From contig NZ_SMLK01000006.1 of assembly GCF_004681975.1 (NCBI RefSeq), positions 124,001 to 188,000 of the forward strand: a stretch of DNA of 64,000 nucleotides, given 5' to 3'. Below are positions 47,953-59,700 of the stretch, piece by piece. The position numbers were made by a program, and so were the translations under genes. Numbering within the stretch: the stretch's first letter is position 1; every line of letters starts with the position of its first letter. The DNA is from Ramlibacter humi. Lineage in GTDB: Bacteria > Pseudomonadota > Gammaproteobacteria > Burkholderiales > Burkholderiaceae_C. The notes beneath the pieces are model-generated. The model ran no database searches, was not told the origin of the DNA, and worked only from the letters and a program-made list of their open reading frames with translations.

Positions 47953-49965
47953 TCAGCGGCGGCGGCGCGCCGCCAGTTCCTCGATCACGCCCTTGATGCG
48001 GCCGACGTTCAGCGGCTTGGTGAGGTGGGCGTCGAAGCCGGCTTCCATGGAGTGGCGAATGTCGGTCTCCTGGCCCCAGCCGGTGGCGGCCACCAGGATC
48101 ATGTCGCGCCCCCAGTCTTCCTCGCGCAGGCGCCGCGCGACTTCGTGGCCGCTGAGGTCCGGCATGCCGATGTCCAACAGCGCGATGGCCGGGCGGTGCT
48201 GGTCGGCCATGGCCAGCGCCTCTTCGCCGCTGCGCGCGGTGATGGCGCGGAAGCCCGACAGCTCCAGCAGCTTGGCCAGGCCCCAGGCCGCGTCGCCGTT
48301 GTCGTCGGCCACCAGCACCAGCTCGCCTTCCGCGGCCTGCGCCGCTTCGGGCGCGCGCATCGGCGGCTCTTCCAGCGGCGGCTCTTCTTCGTCGTTCACG
48401 CGCAGCAGCGGCAGGCCGACGCGCAGCTGGCTGCCTTGCCCCGGGCCGCCCGAGCTGGCCATGATCCAGCCGCCGTGCAGCTCGACGATGTTGCGCGCCA
48501 GCGCGAGCCCGATGCCCAGGCCTTCGTTCGAGCGGCCCTGCGGCCGATCCCCCTGGGAGAACAGATCGAACATGTGGTCGATCTGCGCAGGCTCCATGCC
48601 GATGCCGTTGTCTTCCACCGAGATCACGACCTCGTCGTGGAACACCTCGGCCGACACCACGATGCGTCCGCTGTCGGGCGTGTACTTGGCGGCGTTGCCC
48701 ACCAGGTTGGACACCACCTGCGCCAGCCGCATGGGGTCGCCGTCGACCTCGGCCGAGCGCGGCGGCAGGCTCACCACCAGTTCATGTCCCGCGGTCTGCA
48801 CCAGCGGCCGCGCCGTCTCCAGCGCGGACTGCACCACCTCCGCGATCGACACGGGCCGGCGGGTCAGCGTGAGGCGGCCGAGCGTCAGGCGCGAGACGTC
48901 CAGCAGTTCATCCAGCAGCACCTTCATCGCGCGTGCCTGCCGCTGCACGACCAGCGCGGCTTTTTCCAGCGCGGCTTCGGGCAGCTTGGGCATGAGCAGC
49001 AGCTCGGACGCGCTGGCAATGGATGCCAGCGGGTTGCGCAGCTCGTGCGAGAGCACGGCCAGGAAGCGGTCCTTGGCGGCGTCGGCGGCTTCCAGCTCCT
49101 GTCGCGCCTTCTGCGTTTCCGCCAAGGCCTGCATCAGCTCCGCCTGGCTGCGCTCGAGCCGGCGGCGCGCTTCGCGTTCCGCGGTCTGGTCGCGCAGGAT
49201 CTTCACGAAGCCCGCAGGTTGCCCACTCGCGTCGCGCATCGGCATGGACACGCCTTCGGCCCAGAACACGGTGCCGTCCTTGCGCACGTGCACGCGGTCG
49301 TCGGTGGCCCGGCCCTCGGCCAGCGCGGTGCGCGCTTCGGTTTCCGGCGCGCCGGATTGCCGGTCCAGGTTGGTGAAGATGACGTCGCCCGGCTGGCCCA
49401 GCATCTCGGCTTCGCTGTAGCCCAGCAGGCGCTCGGCGCCGCTGTTCCAGCTGGTGACGTTGCGGTCCAGGTCGAGCGAGAAGATGGCGAAGTCCTGCGC
49501 GCTTTCGATGACGTGCCGCAGCAGCACGTCGCGCAGGTCGCCGCCCGGCGTTTCGCGCGGGCCTGTGGCGCGCGCTTCGAAAGCCACCACATACCAGCGC
49601 TGGCCGCCGTCTTCCAGCGGCACGATGCGCAGCGCGGCCGCGCCGCATTCGGCGGCGGCGCCGTCCAGCGACACCGACGCTTCGCGCCGCGTGCCCGTCA
49701 CCTGCCGCCACAGCTTGCGCAGCGGCTCGGCCAGCGCAGGCTGCACCATGTCGAAGAGATCGCGGGTCGGCTCGCCACCGGGTACCCGCAGGAAATCGCC
49801 GGCCTTGGGCGACAGGTGCACCACGCGGCCGCGCTCGTCGGCGACCAGCGAAGGCGGCGCCAGCGCTTCCAGCAGCACTAGGTGGCGCGGACCCCAGCCA
49901 CGCGCGGCCTGGCTGGCGGCGCTGCGCGGCGCCTTGGACTCACGATCGGGCAAGGGAGCAGTCAT
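47953..49965 (-). CDS. Hybrid sensor histidine kinase/response regulator
   Basis: 670 residues from ATG at 49965. Residues 35-130 (VVHLSPKAGDFLRVPGGEPTRDLFDMV) resemble the linker of CheB-CheR-PAS fusion kinases. A PAS domain spans about 148-262 (DFAIFSLDLDRNVTSWN, FVKILRDQTAER). A coiled helix leads to HisKA with His307 in LSHELRNPLASI. HATPase motifs are NLVGNAAKYTP, VEDNGIGM and GLGIGLALARNIVELHGG. A C-terminal receiver has the phospho-acceptor Asp598 in LLDIGMPDLSG. No membrane segments, so it senses a cytoplasmic signal. Its output partner is not identified. Confidence 0.92.
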   Translation of the reverse strand: MTAPLPDRESKAPRSAASQAARGWGPRHLVLLEALAPPSLVADERGRVVHLSPKAGDFLRVPGGEPTRDLFDMVQPALAEPLRKLWRQVTGTRREASVSLDGAAAECGAAALRIVPLEDGGQRWYVVAFEARATGPRETPGGDLRDVLLRHVIESAQDFAIFSLDLDRNVTSWNSGAERLLGYSEAEMLGQPGDVIFTNLDRQSGAPETEARTALAEGRATDDRVHVRKDGTVFWAEGVSMPMRDASGQPAGFVKILRDQTAEREARRRLERSQAELMQALAETQKARQELEAADAAKDRFLAVLSHELRNPLASIASASELLLMPKLPEAALEKAALVVQRQARAMKVLLDELLDVSRLTLGRLTLTRRPVSIAEVVQSALETARPLVQTAGHELVVSLPPRSAEVDGDPMRLAQVVSNLVGNAAKYTPDSGRIVVSAEVFHDEVVISVEDNGIGMEPAQIDHMFDLFSQGDRPQGRSNEGLGIGLALARNIVELHGGWIMASSGGPGQGSQLRVGLPLLRVNDEEEPPLEEPPMRAPEAAQAAEGELVLVADDNGDAAWGLAKLLELSGFRAITARSGEEALAMADQHRPAIALLDIGMPDLSGHEVARRLREEDWGRDMILVAATGWGQETDIRHSMEAGFDAHLTKPLNVGRIKGVIEELAARRRR

Positions 49966-50105
49966 GGTCGGGCGGCCATTATGGGCACGTGCGGCGCTGC
50001 GCGGGGGGATCGCCGTTGTCCCACAAGCAGCCCGCCCCGGCTCCGACGGCCCCGCCGCGTTGGGCGCACCAAACTCAAGCGACGACAAGACAAAGGAGCG
50101 AACCC

Positions 50106-50468
50106 ATGGCCTACAGCAGCATCCTGGGCGCCGACCCGGCGCCCATCCAGCCCAGCGGCCGCGGCAGCGACCTGCTGGGTCCCAGCGACAACTCCGACAG
50201 CGGCAGCGACGCCATCGGCACGCAGGAGCTTCACGCCGATTCCGACGGCTCGGGCACCGGCGAGCGCGGCTCGGTCGTCGGCGACGACGCGATCGAAGGC
50301 GCCGACATCTCGCCCGACCGCGTGATCCGCATGGGCGAAAGCGGGGAAGACCTCGGCGAGGACGCCGACGAAGCCTCCGGCGACGGTTTCCCCGCGGCCG
50401 ACCCGGATGCGCAGGAGTTCACCGACCTGGACAACGACGCCGACCCCGAAGGCGAAGCCGACCGCTGA
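50106..50468 (+). CDS. Small acidic protein of unknown function
   Basis: 120 residues, very rich in Asp, Glu, Ser and Gly and almost free of hydrophobic runs, so it is probably disordered. The N-terminal MAYSSILGADPAPIQPSGRGSDLLGPSDNSDSGSD is the most motif-like part. Acidic segments such as GESGEDLGEDADEASGDG could bind cations or mimic DNA. AAGGAG precedes the ATG at 50106. It is divergent from the hybrid kinase gene and lies three bases before the recQ-type gene, so may share a transcript. Confidence 0.7.
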   Translation: MAYSSILGADPAPIQPSGRGSDLLGPSDNSDSGSDAIGTQELHADSDGSGTGERGSVVGDDAIEGADISPDRVIRMGESGEDLGEDADEASGDGFPAADPDAQEFTDLDNDADPEGEADR

Positions 50469-50471
50469 TCC

Positions 50472-51269
<798 letters not shown>

Positions 51270-51277
<8 letters not shown>

Positions 51278-51614
51278 TCTCGGAGAGATATCGATCGAGC
51301 GCCGCGAGGTTTTGTACAACCCCAGCTTCCGAGGGCTCAGAAGTGAAACCAGCGGAGGAGCCTTGAAATTGCTCCGGCGCAAAGTACGCAGGCCCGATTC
51401 CCAACTCGATACCCAGCAGGAGAATCCCACGATCCGTCCCGAGGAATACCCGCATCACCGTCCGGCGATCAATCAGATAGTGAAAGTAGTACCACTCCCA
51501 CTCTTCATTCTTTGTCTCAGCGAATGGGAAGCACGACCTCCCGCGCACTGCGTAATACTCCTGCACATATCGGCGCAGCAGATTTTGCCCTTGCTCGGAG
51601 TTATCGAACCGCAC
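51270..51614 (-). CDS. Orphan CDI immunity protein (CdiI-like)
   Basis: 114 residues from the GTG at 51614, chosen because the main immunity gene also starts with GTG 14 bases inside its toxin gene; an ATG at 51629 is possible. It is a clear relative of the immunity protein at 53402: EEWEWYYFHYLIDRRTVMRV versus DEWKWHYFHLLVDRKHVVRI, and LGIGPAYFAPEQF versus LGIGPSYFAPEHF. It would neutralise the orphan toxin family. Lower GC than the chromosomal genes. It ends against the recQ remnant. Confidence 0.78.
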
Positions 51615-52105
51615 GGAAATAGCTCCCATGGTGCTCCAATCTATATCCAGCTTTAATCAAGTAATCATACTCGCGGGCCGTGAAACTCTTGCTCGGCACA
51701 AGGGTCGGATCTGAGGTGAATACAAACGTCTTTCTCTGGGAAATCTGTTGAGCGAGGAATTCCTCGTTGATATTCCACATGTTTTCCTCGCCGAGGATGG
51801 ACGCCGTCTTCGACCAGTCACCCATTTCGTAGTACGTGGCGTCGCGCTTTGGCGACTCTTTCGTACGACTGAGAGCTTCCGCTGATGTACCGCCCAAGAA
51901 CGACTTCGCGCGCCTCCGGGTTGTGCATGGCAGCTTCCGCAGCTGACCGGTACATCTGCGGTGTTAGATCAAGACCTCGATCAACATAGAAGTTGGTGGT
52001 TGTTCGGCCGGCAGCCTCAGCCGATGTTTCAGCACCGACCCGGCTTTGCATGAGCTCCAAGGTCACCTTGACCGTCAATCCCCCTGCGCGAAGGATCTGA
52101 CCTAA
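51601..52105 (-). pseudogene. Orphan cdiA C-terminal toxin module, frameshifted and truncated by an IS
   Basis: Reading the minus strand from the IS boundary at 52105, the translation follows the main CdiA from GQILRAGGLTVK through TNFYVDRGLDL and VVLG to SQSYERVAK. There the frame shifts, near 51843, and the next frame continues as ATYYEMGDWSKTASILGEENMW, FVFTSDP and GYRLEHHGSYFRAVR. About two bases are missing relative to the main gene, and there is no start codon of its own. It is a silent toxin reservoir next to its immunity gene. Confidence 0.78.
51969..52105. repeat. 137-bp block shared with the main cdiA (orphan copy)
   Basis: This block aligns without gaps to 54124-54260 in the main cdiA, with about ten base differences counted by eye. 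It encodes the region just before the variable toxin tip and is well placed to serve as a recombination anchor. Confidence 0.8.
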
Positions 52106-53267
52106 GGAAGCTCTGAACAAGTCCACCAATCATTCCGCGGCGCGTTGATGGATGCAAAGGGGAACCTGCGATGAGCCAGATCAGTTTTGCGGACGCGGAA
52201 TACGCCGGCAAGAGGAAGAAGACCAGGCGTGAGGTGTTCCTCGAGGAGATGGAACTCGTCGTGCCGTGGAAAGTGCTGCTCAAGATCATCGAGCCGCATT
52301 GCCCGGTGGCCGGCCGGGGCCGCAGGCCGTATCCGCTGGAGTCGATGCTGCGGGTGCACCTGATGCAGAACTGGTTCGCTCTGAGCGACCCGGCGATGGA
52401 GGAGGCTCTGTACGATTGCCTCGCTTCGCAGCTTCGCGCGTCTGAGCCTGAACGAGCCGATCCCGGACGAGACGACGATCCTGAACTTTCGGCATCTGCT
52501 GGAGGCCAACGACTTGGCCGAGGACATCCTGAAGTTCATCAATGCGCTGCTGGCACGCAAGGGCCTTCTGCTCAAGCAAGGCAGCATCGTGGACGCCACC
52601 ATCATCGCGGCGCCCAGCTCGACGAAGAATGCCGATGGCGAGCGAGACCCGCAGATGCACCAGGCCAAGAAGGGCAACCAATGGTTCTTCGGAATGAAGG
52701 CCCACATCGGGGTAGACGCCGATAGCGGCCTGGTGCAGACGGTCACCACGACCGCAGCCTATGAATCAGATGTCGAACAGGTGGCCGACCTGCTGCATGG
52801 CAAGGAAGAACAGGTCTGGGCCGATTCCGGCTACCGAGGTGCGCCCAGCCGCGTGGACCGCGACGACTTGCAGTGGCACATCGCGGCCAGGCCGAGCGAC
52901 ATCGCCAAGCTGCCTGAAGGCAGGGCCAAGGCGAAGATTCAAAAGGCGAAGCACCGCAAGGCCAGCGTGCGCGCGAAGGTGGAGCACCCCTTTCGCGTGA
53001 TCAAGCGGCAGTTCGGTCTGGCGAAGGTCCGGTTCCGTGGTCTCGCCAAGAACACGGCACATGTCGTCACCCTGTTTGCGCTGTCAGATCTTTGGATGGC
53101 CCGCAAGCAGTTGATGGCGACGATGGGAGCAGTCCGTCCGAACGCGGCATGAGGCGAGGAGTGAGGCCCGAAACAGCTTCAAAACGCGCATCGCAAGACG
53201 CATTTCTCGGTCACGCGCCGACTCGACGGACCGAGGAGCGTCGACAACGGTCTTGTTCAGACCTTCC
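52106..53267 (+). mobile_element. IS5-family insertion sequence
   Basis: A 1162-bp element bounded by terminal inverted repeats: 52106-52124 (GGAAGCTCTGAACAAGTCC) and the complement of 53249-53267 (GGAAGGTCTGAACAAGACC), 17 of 19 identical. IS5 elements target YTAR; the left flank is CTAA (52102-52105) and the right flank CTAG (53268-53271), so the two flanks are not an identical duplication. The left insertion point lies inside the orphan cdiA segment. Confidence 0.88.
52171..53152 (+). pseudogene. IS5-family transposase, frameshifted
   Basis: The frame from ATG 52171 (SQISFADAEYAGKRKKTRREVF) is typical of IS5 transposases up to EEALYD, then goes wrong at about 52411-52416. The correct continuation (IASLRSFARLSLNEPIPDET) is in another frame and runs to 53152. 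A loss of two bases explains it; restoring them gives a 327-residue protein of normal length. The DDE residues lie in GSIVDATII, HIGVDADSG and RAKVEHPFRVIKRQFG. As it stands the element should not move on its own. Confidence 0.85.
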
Positions 53268-53401
53268 CTAGGGTCGTACAACCGGACGAAGCTATTGGTT
53301 CGGATGCCACGTGCGACGCGCCGGCAGAGCACAACTGGCGAAAGTGGCGTCATGTAGAAGGCGCACTCGGGCTCGAAGACACGTATTCTTCTCGCGTGCG
53401 C
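53268..53401. other. Spacer between the IS and the main immunity gene
   Basis: No recognisable gene lies in these 134 bases. They do not continue the cdiA sequence that the left IS flank would predict. They are probably a remnant of an earlier island segment. Confidence 0.5.
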
Positions 53402-53767
53402 TTATCCCCCGCTCGACTGCGCATCATCGCCGCTTAGAAAGCGGTCGAGGGCCCTTAAGTTCTGCCAAAGACCGCCTGCAGAGGCCTCCATAGTGAACTG
53501 ACATGCTTCTTGGGAACCCCAGAAGTGTTCAGGGGCGAAGTAACTCGGCCCGATCCCGAGAGCCACACCCAGAATCTGCAGGCCGCGGTCTTCACCGATT
53601 GAGATTCGGACGACGTGCTTACGGTCGACAAGTAGATGAAAGTAATGCCACTTCCACTCGTCAGTTGATTCATCGAAGATGACAAAGGGGCGTCCTCGAT
53701 CTCTGTAAAACTGGTCGATGTGTCGGCGAAGCTCGTTCAAGCCGCTTTCCGTATTAGCGAACAGCAC
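53402..53767 (-). CDS. cdiI: CDI immunity protein CdiI
   Basis: 121 residues from GTG at 53767, which overlaps the end of cdiA by 14 bases, so translation is coupled. It is small, acidic and soluble-looking, with the core WKWHYFHLLVDRKHVVRISIGEDRGLQILGVALGIGPSYFAPEHFWG shared with the orphan copy at 51270. It should bind and block the CdiA-CT of the same cell type in the cytoplasm. The family of the toxin/immunity pair is not one I can name. Confidence 0.84.
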   Translation of the reverse strand: MLFANTESGLNELRRHIDQFYRDRGRPFVIFDESTDEWKWHYFHLLVDRKHVVRISIGEDRGLQILGVALGIGPSYFAPEHFWGSQEACQFTMEASAGGLWQNLRALDRFLSGDDAQSSGG

Positions 53768-56700
53768 GGTACATGTCTCCTGAATTTTCCAGCCTATAGC
53801 CTTGGGACCTCAAGTGGTCGAACTCCCTCCACGTGAACGAACCTTGTGAAACCTTCCTGGGATCAACAGTGAAAAGAAACTCTTTCCCCAGTGCAATTTG
53901 CTGATCCAGAAACTCCCGATTGATGTACCACATTTTGTCTTCGCCCAGGATGGCAGATGTTCGCTTCCAATCTCCCATCTCGAAGAAGGTGGCGCCCATC
54001 TCTTTCGCGACGCTCTCGTAGGACTGGGAGCTTTCCGCAACATGAGGGCCGAGGACAACTTTTCCAGCGCTGGGGTTATGCGTAGACGCTTCCGCCGCAG
54101 ATCGATACATCTGCGGGCTTAAGTCAAGGCCCCGGTCAACATAGAAATTGGTGGTTATTCGGCCGGCAGCCTCAGCCGATGCTTCAGCACCGACCCGGCT
54201 TTGCATGAGCTCCAAGGTCGCCTTGACCGTCAACCCTCCTGCTCGAAGGATCTGACCTAAAGTCGCCACGTCTGCGAGCGTGAGGCCGGCTTGCAGGGCA
54301 TCTGCGATCACCGGACCTTTGTCGATCACCGCGATGGCGCGGGTGACCTCTCGCAAGCTGATGGTCGCCTGCATCCGCGTCTCGCCGGAGATGCCTGGAT
54401 CGGTCAAGAGCTGCTCAAGCCCCGCTTTGTCCAGGCTCAATTGCTCTCGTTGCAGGATGCTGTCGTGAACGATCACCCCCGAGTTCGCAGCGCTTTTCAG
54501 TGCGTACTCCCGCAGGATCTGCACTTCCTCGACCACATCCCCCCGCTTCCTTGCATCGTCCAGGCGCTGCGCCCTGGAGCGGAGATCCGCTGCTGACAGG
54601 TAGTTGTTGGTGGTCGCGTTGTAGCCGGCTGCCGCTCCTGAAGTGCCGGCTGCGGCAGCGCCCACTGCCGTGCCAGCCAATCCAATCAGGGCCTTCTTCA
54701 CGGAGTCGGGCAAGTCAGCCTCGGCAACCTCTTTCCCGATGAATTCGATGGCGGCTTGACTGGCCGCAGCACCCGCGGCACCTTTTGCACCACCAGTCAG
54801 GCCGCCGACCACCGCGTGCAAGGCCACGCGAGCGGCACCTCCTTCAGCCCAAGCCTCCATCCCCGCGGTATCTCCAGCCTTCCTCGCCTCTTCGTACTTG
54901 GCGTTCGCGTAGTCGCCGACTACCTTGGCCGCCTCGCTGCCGAAAGCTGCGGTGATGCGAACTTGTGCATCGATCTCGGATTGCACCTTCGACTTGTCGA
55001 AGATCGGCCGGAGCGAGGTCGAGGCGTCGCCTGTCCGCGCCTCTTGATCGCCAGCCACGCCGCTGATGCCGGCCGTGCTCACGCTGGTGGCGCTGCCTGA
55101 ATCCCTGCCCACGCCCGCGCTTGTGCCCTGCGCATTCCATTCACCAGCCGGATTCTTGCCAGCGCCAACGGTCACACCAATGGCGCTGCCGCTGTAGCTG
55201 GCGTTGTTCTCAAGATCGGCAGTGGTGATTCCGCCCGCGCTCCTGAAGATGTTGTTGCCGGCATCGACTGCTCTTTGCGAACTCGTGACTTGGCTACCCA
55301 GCAAGCTGGTAGCCCCGGCAACACTGACCTGGAATCCCTGGTCACCCGCCCGGATGCCGGACTGCTCTCCCACGCTGACGAACGTACTGTCGATGCTGCT
55401 TCGACCTGCCGAAATCGAGCCGCCCACGGGAACGCCGGCCGGAGTCAGGGTGACGCTCACGCCGCTGGTTTGTGAGTTGCTGTGATAACTGCTGGTGTCC
55501 TGTAGGCTCTCGACCCTGAGGTTTCCTCCCACGCTGGCCGCCACCTGCGGCGCCGTCACGACCGCTCCCTGCAGCGTCGTGTCCGCGCCGCTCAGGAGGG
55601 CGACCCTCTCGCCGCCGCCGACGTGCGTGTTCGAGTAGTAGACATCCGAGCCATTGCCGGTCCCCGAGCCTTTGCTCGCCGATGCTGTGATCCCGATCCC
55701 ACTGCTGCCGATCGAAACTCCGATTGACGCGGAGCTCGAGCTGTTCGAACTGCTTTCCGAAGCGGTGTTTTGCGCTGCCTTCAACACCACGTCGCCGTCG
55801 GCCTTCATCTGGACGACACGTCCAGCTGAAATTTCCGCTCCTTGTGCAAGGATGTTGCTGGCCCTTCCCGCGCCGGTCGCGGTGATCGAGACGTTCTGGC
55901 CCGCAGCAACGCTGGATCCGCGCGCAATGTCACTTTGCGCCGTCTGTGTACTCTGGCTCTTGGAAGAACCAAGAGAAATGCTCAAGCCAATGCCGGCCGC
56001 TTCAACGGGATTCGCAGCATCCGCGATTGACGCCAAGTCTTTCGCGGCTTGGTACCCCTTCGCAGCCGCAGCAGCCACACCCAAGGCTTGCATGCGACCA
56101 TCGCCGGTCTGCTCCGCTGCCTTCACCAAACCGGCCGCAGATTGCACGGTACTCAGTACCGGCGCGCTGATGCCCACCGACAGCCCGCTCTGGCTGACGC
56201 GGCTTTGCTCGGACTCGCGATTGGTCTCTCGCGCCTCGGTGATCTTCACCGAGGCCGCGGCGACGTCGATGCTCCCCACCGGCGCCATGACATCGCTGCC
56301 GGTCTGCCGGTATTCGCCGCCGGCGCGGATAACGATGTCCCCACCCACGCTGCCGACCGTGGACGCTACCACTGTGGTGCTCGTGGTCTGACGATCGTTC
56401 TCCTGGCTACGCTTGCCGAGCGTGATCGAGCCGCCAGAGCCAAACAGGCCCGAGCGTGTTTCCTGCCGGCCCGCGTTGGTGCTCGTGGTGTTGGTCGCCG
56501 CTTCGATGGCGACATCCCGTGCGGCGACGATGGTGGTGCCCAGGTCCGAGATCACCTGGCTGCCGAGGATCTTCACGTCCTGTCCCGCCGCAATCGAGAC
56601 ATGCTGGCCGTCCAGGCTGCTGCCCTGCTGAAGCACCTGTTCAAACGAGCTCTGTTCGTTGACTGTCTTGGAGCTCACGAGCCCGCGATGGCTGCCGGAG

Positions 56701-59700
56701 TGGGTGCTGTCGGATCCGTGCCGCTCCGATTCGGTGGTCACGATCACGTCCCGCCCGGCGGCGACGGTGAGGGCGCCCTGGGAGTTCACGTCGCTGCCTT
56801 TGACGACCACGTCCTTGGCCGCACCGATCACGAGCGAGCCGCCGCTGTTGACGGAAGTGCCCACGACCCGCTCGTCCAGGACGTGCTTCGTGTCGGACGC
56901 GCTGCGTCCATGCGATGACGTTCGGCTGGAACTGTCGATCTGCGCCCGGTCCTTCGCGGCTTCGAATACCACGCTGCCGCCCGCCGAGATGCTGGCGGTG
57001 CTGTCGGCCGTTGAACCCAGGTTCAGCATGGCCCCCTTGGCGATGAAATCGCCGCCAACGCCGATCTGCGCACTGCCCCCTACCTGCAGTGAGCTGCCGC
57101 GGTTGCTCTCGAAGTCGCTGGACGCATTGCCGCCATAACGGTAGGCGGATTTCGTCTCGCCGGTCTGCACCGTGTCCATGGTCCACGTGCCGCCGATATC
57201 TGCCTTGAGGTTGCCGCCCACCTTGATGTCCGCGCCACTTTGCTGCACGTTGCCGCCGACCTTCAGGGTCGCGTCGCCCTTCACGTCAATGCTCGCCAGG
57301 GCGGCAAGCATCGTGTACTGGCGCGCGATGCCCAGTGCCTGGCCGGTCTCGGTCTGCGTGGCGCTGGCCAGGAGCAGGTTGCGCCCCACGTCCATCTGCA
57401 GCGTGCCGGCGTTCAGGCGCGCGGCCGTCAGGTCGACGTTGCCGCCGGCTGCCAGCACCATGGCGCCGCCGGAAGTCAGTTGGCCGAACCGGTTGTCCAG
57501 GTCGCCCTGCGTCTGCAGCTTCAGGCTGTCCTTGGTGGCGATGGTGCCGCTGTTGGCGAAGCCTTGCAGGTCGGTCAGCTCGATCTTGTTGGCCGCGATC
57601 AGCGCGCCATCGGGCCGCAGCGCAGTGCTGTTGGCCGCCAGGTAAACCACGGGCACCAGTGCCCGCGTCTTCTCGCCGGACGGCAGCGTGACGTCCTGCT
57701 CCACCAGCCAGACGATGTCGCTCGTGAGCTGCTCCATTTGCGCGGCGCTCAAGGCAATTCCAGGACGCAGGCTCCACTGCTTGGCCGCCGTGACCGCGTT
57801 GGCGAGCAACGACCGGTATTGCGCATCCTCGTCCGTGTAGTTGCCCACGAAGCGCTGCCCGGTCAAGACCAGCAGTTGCTCGCGCACGAGCCGCTGTTCG
57901 TAGAAGCCATCGCCCAGGCGCTTCGTGAGGGAAGACGGGTCGATGTTCAACGCGTCCAGCATGTAGCTGCTGGACATCCACTGGCGGTAGTTGGTGAATC
58001 GCGGATCGGTTTCAACCAGGTAGGCAGCCCCCGGTGACGTGGCCGGGTGGAACAAGGCCGAGTTCGGCACGGTCAGGTCCAGCGTGACCGAGTGCGGCTT
58101 CTTGGCACCCGAGGCCGGCACGGGGCCGGGCATGACTGTGGCGCCGGTTCCACCGGCCGCCGGTGTGATGGAAGCCACCGACACCGAGCCCAAGGTGCCA
58201 CCAGAGACGGGAGCGCTCGCGCCGTGAGCGCCATTGATGATGGTCGCACCGGAGCCGGCGATCGACCCGCCGGCCGAGAACGTGGAGTCGTAGTTGGGGC
58301 CGCCGGCGTAGTACCGCAGATCGTCGGCAAAGCTCATCGTCCACCAGTAGCCCTTGTAGGTCTGGTAGTGGTAGTCGCCCGAGTAGTTGACCATCACCTG
58401 CGGCCGCGGCGCGCCCTTCCAGCCATCCTGGTCGAGCGTCACGCCCGAGAGGTTGATGGCGCCGGCCGCCGAGATGTCGCTCCAGTAATTTTTCCAGGTG
58501 CTGCCGGCGGACGTGTCGATGTTGCCGCCCGAGATGATTTGCGCCTTGGGGCTGATCGAGAGCAACGTGTTGCGCATGGCCACGCCGTTGTAGGTCGTGT
58601 ACCAGTAGTCGCTGTTCATCGAGCCGCTGTGCGGCGGGTCGATGTAAACGCCGCCGATCTGGGTGGGGTCGGGCGTGTTGACGGTACCTACCTGTCCCGA
58701 CAGGCTGACGCCAAGCGCAGCTGCCTCCGCGTCGGACAGGGTCTGGTCGAACGTGCCGGAGAACGCCAGCGTGCGCCGGGTGTTGGTGACGTTCGCGGCA
58801 TACATACGCAGGTTGCCGCCCGACTCGATGATGGCGGACCGGTTCGTCACTTCGTTGGCGGCGGTGAAGCCGCCCGCGGCGGTTTTGCCGCCTGCCAGCG
58901 TGACCCGGCCCAGGCCGAGGATGATGGGCTTGGCCATCGTGTCGGTGGCCGTGACGTCGTCGGAGTTCTCGATCGTGGGCGCCAGGATCGTGAGGTCCCC
59001 TGCGGTGTCGGTCGCGCCGATCAGGGCCGCCACGCCGCGGTTGGCAACCAAGGTGCCGCCTTGCAGCGTCACGCTGGCGCCGACGATCGCACCGGTGTTC
59101 ACGATGCTCGTCGCAGCTGCCGCCGTCAGCTGGCTGCCGGCGTCCATGCTCCCGGAGTTGGTGATCTTGTTGGCCCCCACGGCCAGGTTCCGGCTGGCCA
59201 TCAGCTCACCGGTGTTGACCAGTTGGCCGGAAGTCTGCAGCGCCAGGTCGCGGCCTGCTTCCAGCGGTTTGCCCGTGAGGTTCAGGTCGTTCTGCGAAGT
59301 CAGCGACAAGTCGCGCTGTGCGCTGAACTTGCCCAGGTTCGTGTAGCCGACCGCGGTCGCAGACAAGTCCTGGCCGGCAGCGAAGGTGCCCGCGGTGTTG
59401 GTGATGGTCCCTGTGGCCGTGACACCCAGGTTGCCGGATGAGACGACGAGGCCGCCTGCGTTATTCAGCGTGCTGGCTTTGACGGTCGTACCCGCCGCGC
59501 CCACGCCGGCGATGCGGCCGGACTGGTTGGACAGTGCTCCGGCGGTGATCGACATGGCCCCGCCGGAGGCAATGCCCTTGCCCGCCGCCGTCGCATCGTT
59601 CGTCAGCGCATTGGCGCCCGTATCCACGGTCAGGCTGCCGGTCGCCTGCACCAGGCCCCCGGTGTTGTTCAGCGCACCCGTTGTCTTGACCTTCCCGGCA

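Noticed and set aside
52405-52420. Programmed frameshift in the transposase
   Set aside because: This IS5 subgroup normally encodes transposase in one frame, no slippery heptamer is visible, and a two-base loss explains the break.
53084-53353. 89-residue minus-strand open frame across the IS right end
   Set aside because: It crosses the IS boundary and runs antisense to the transposase end, without homology to toxin or immunity proteins.
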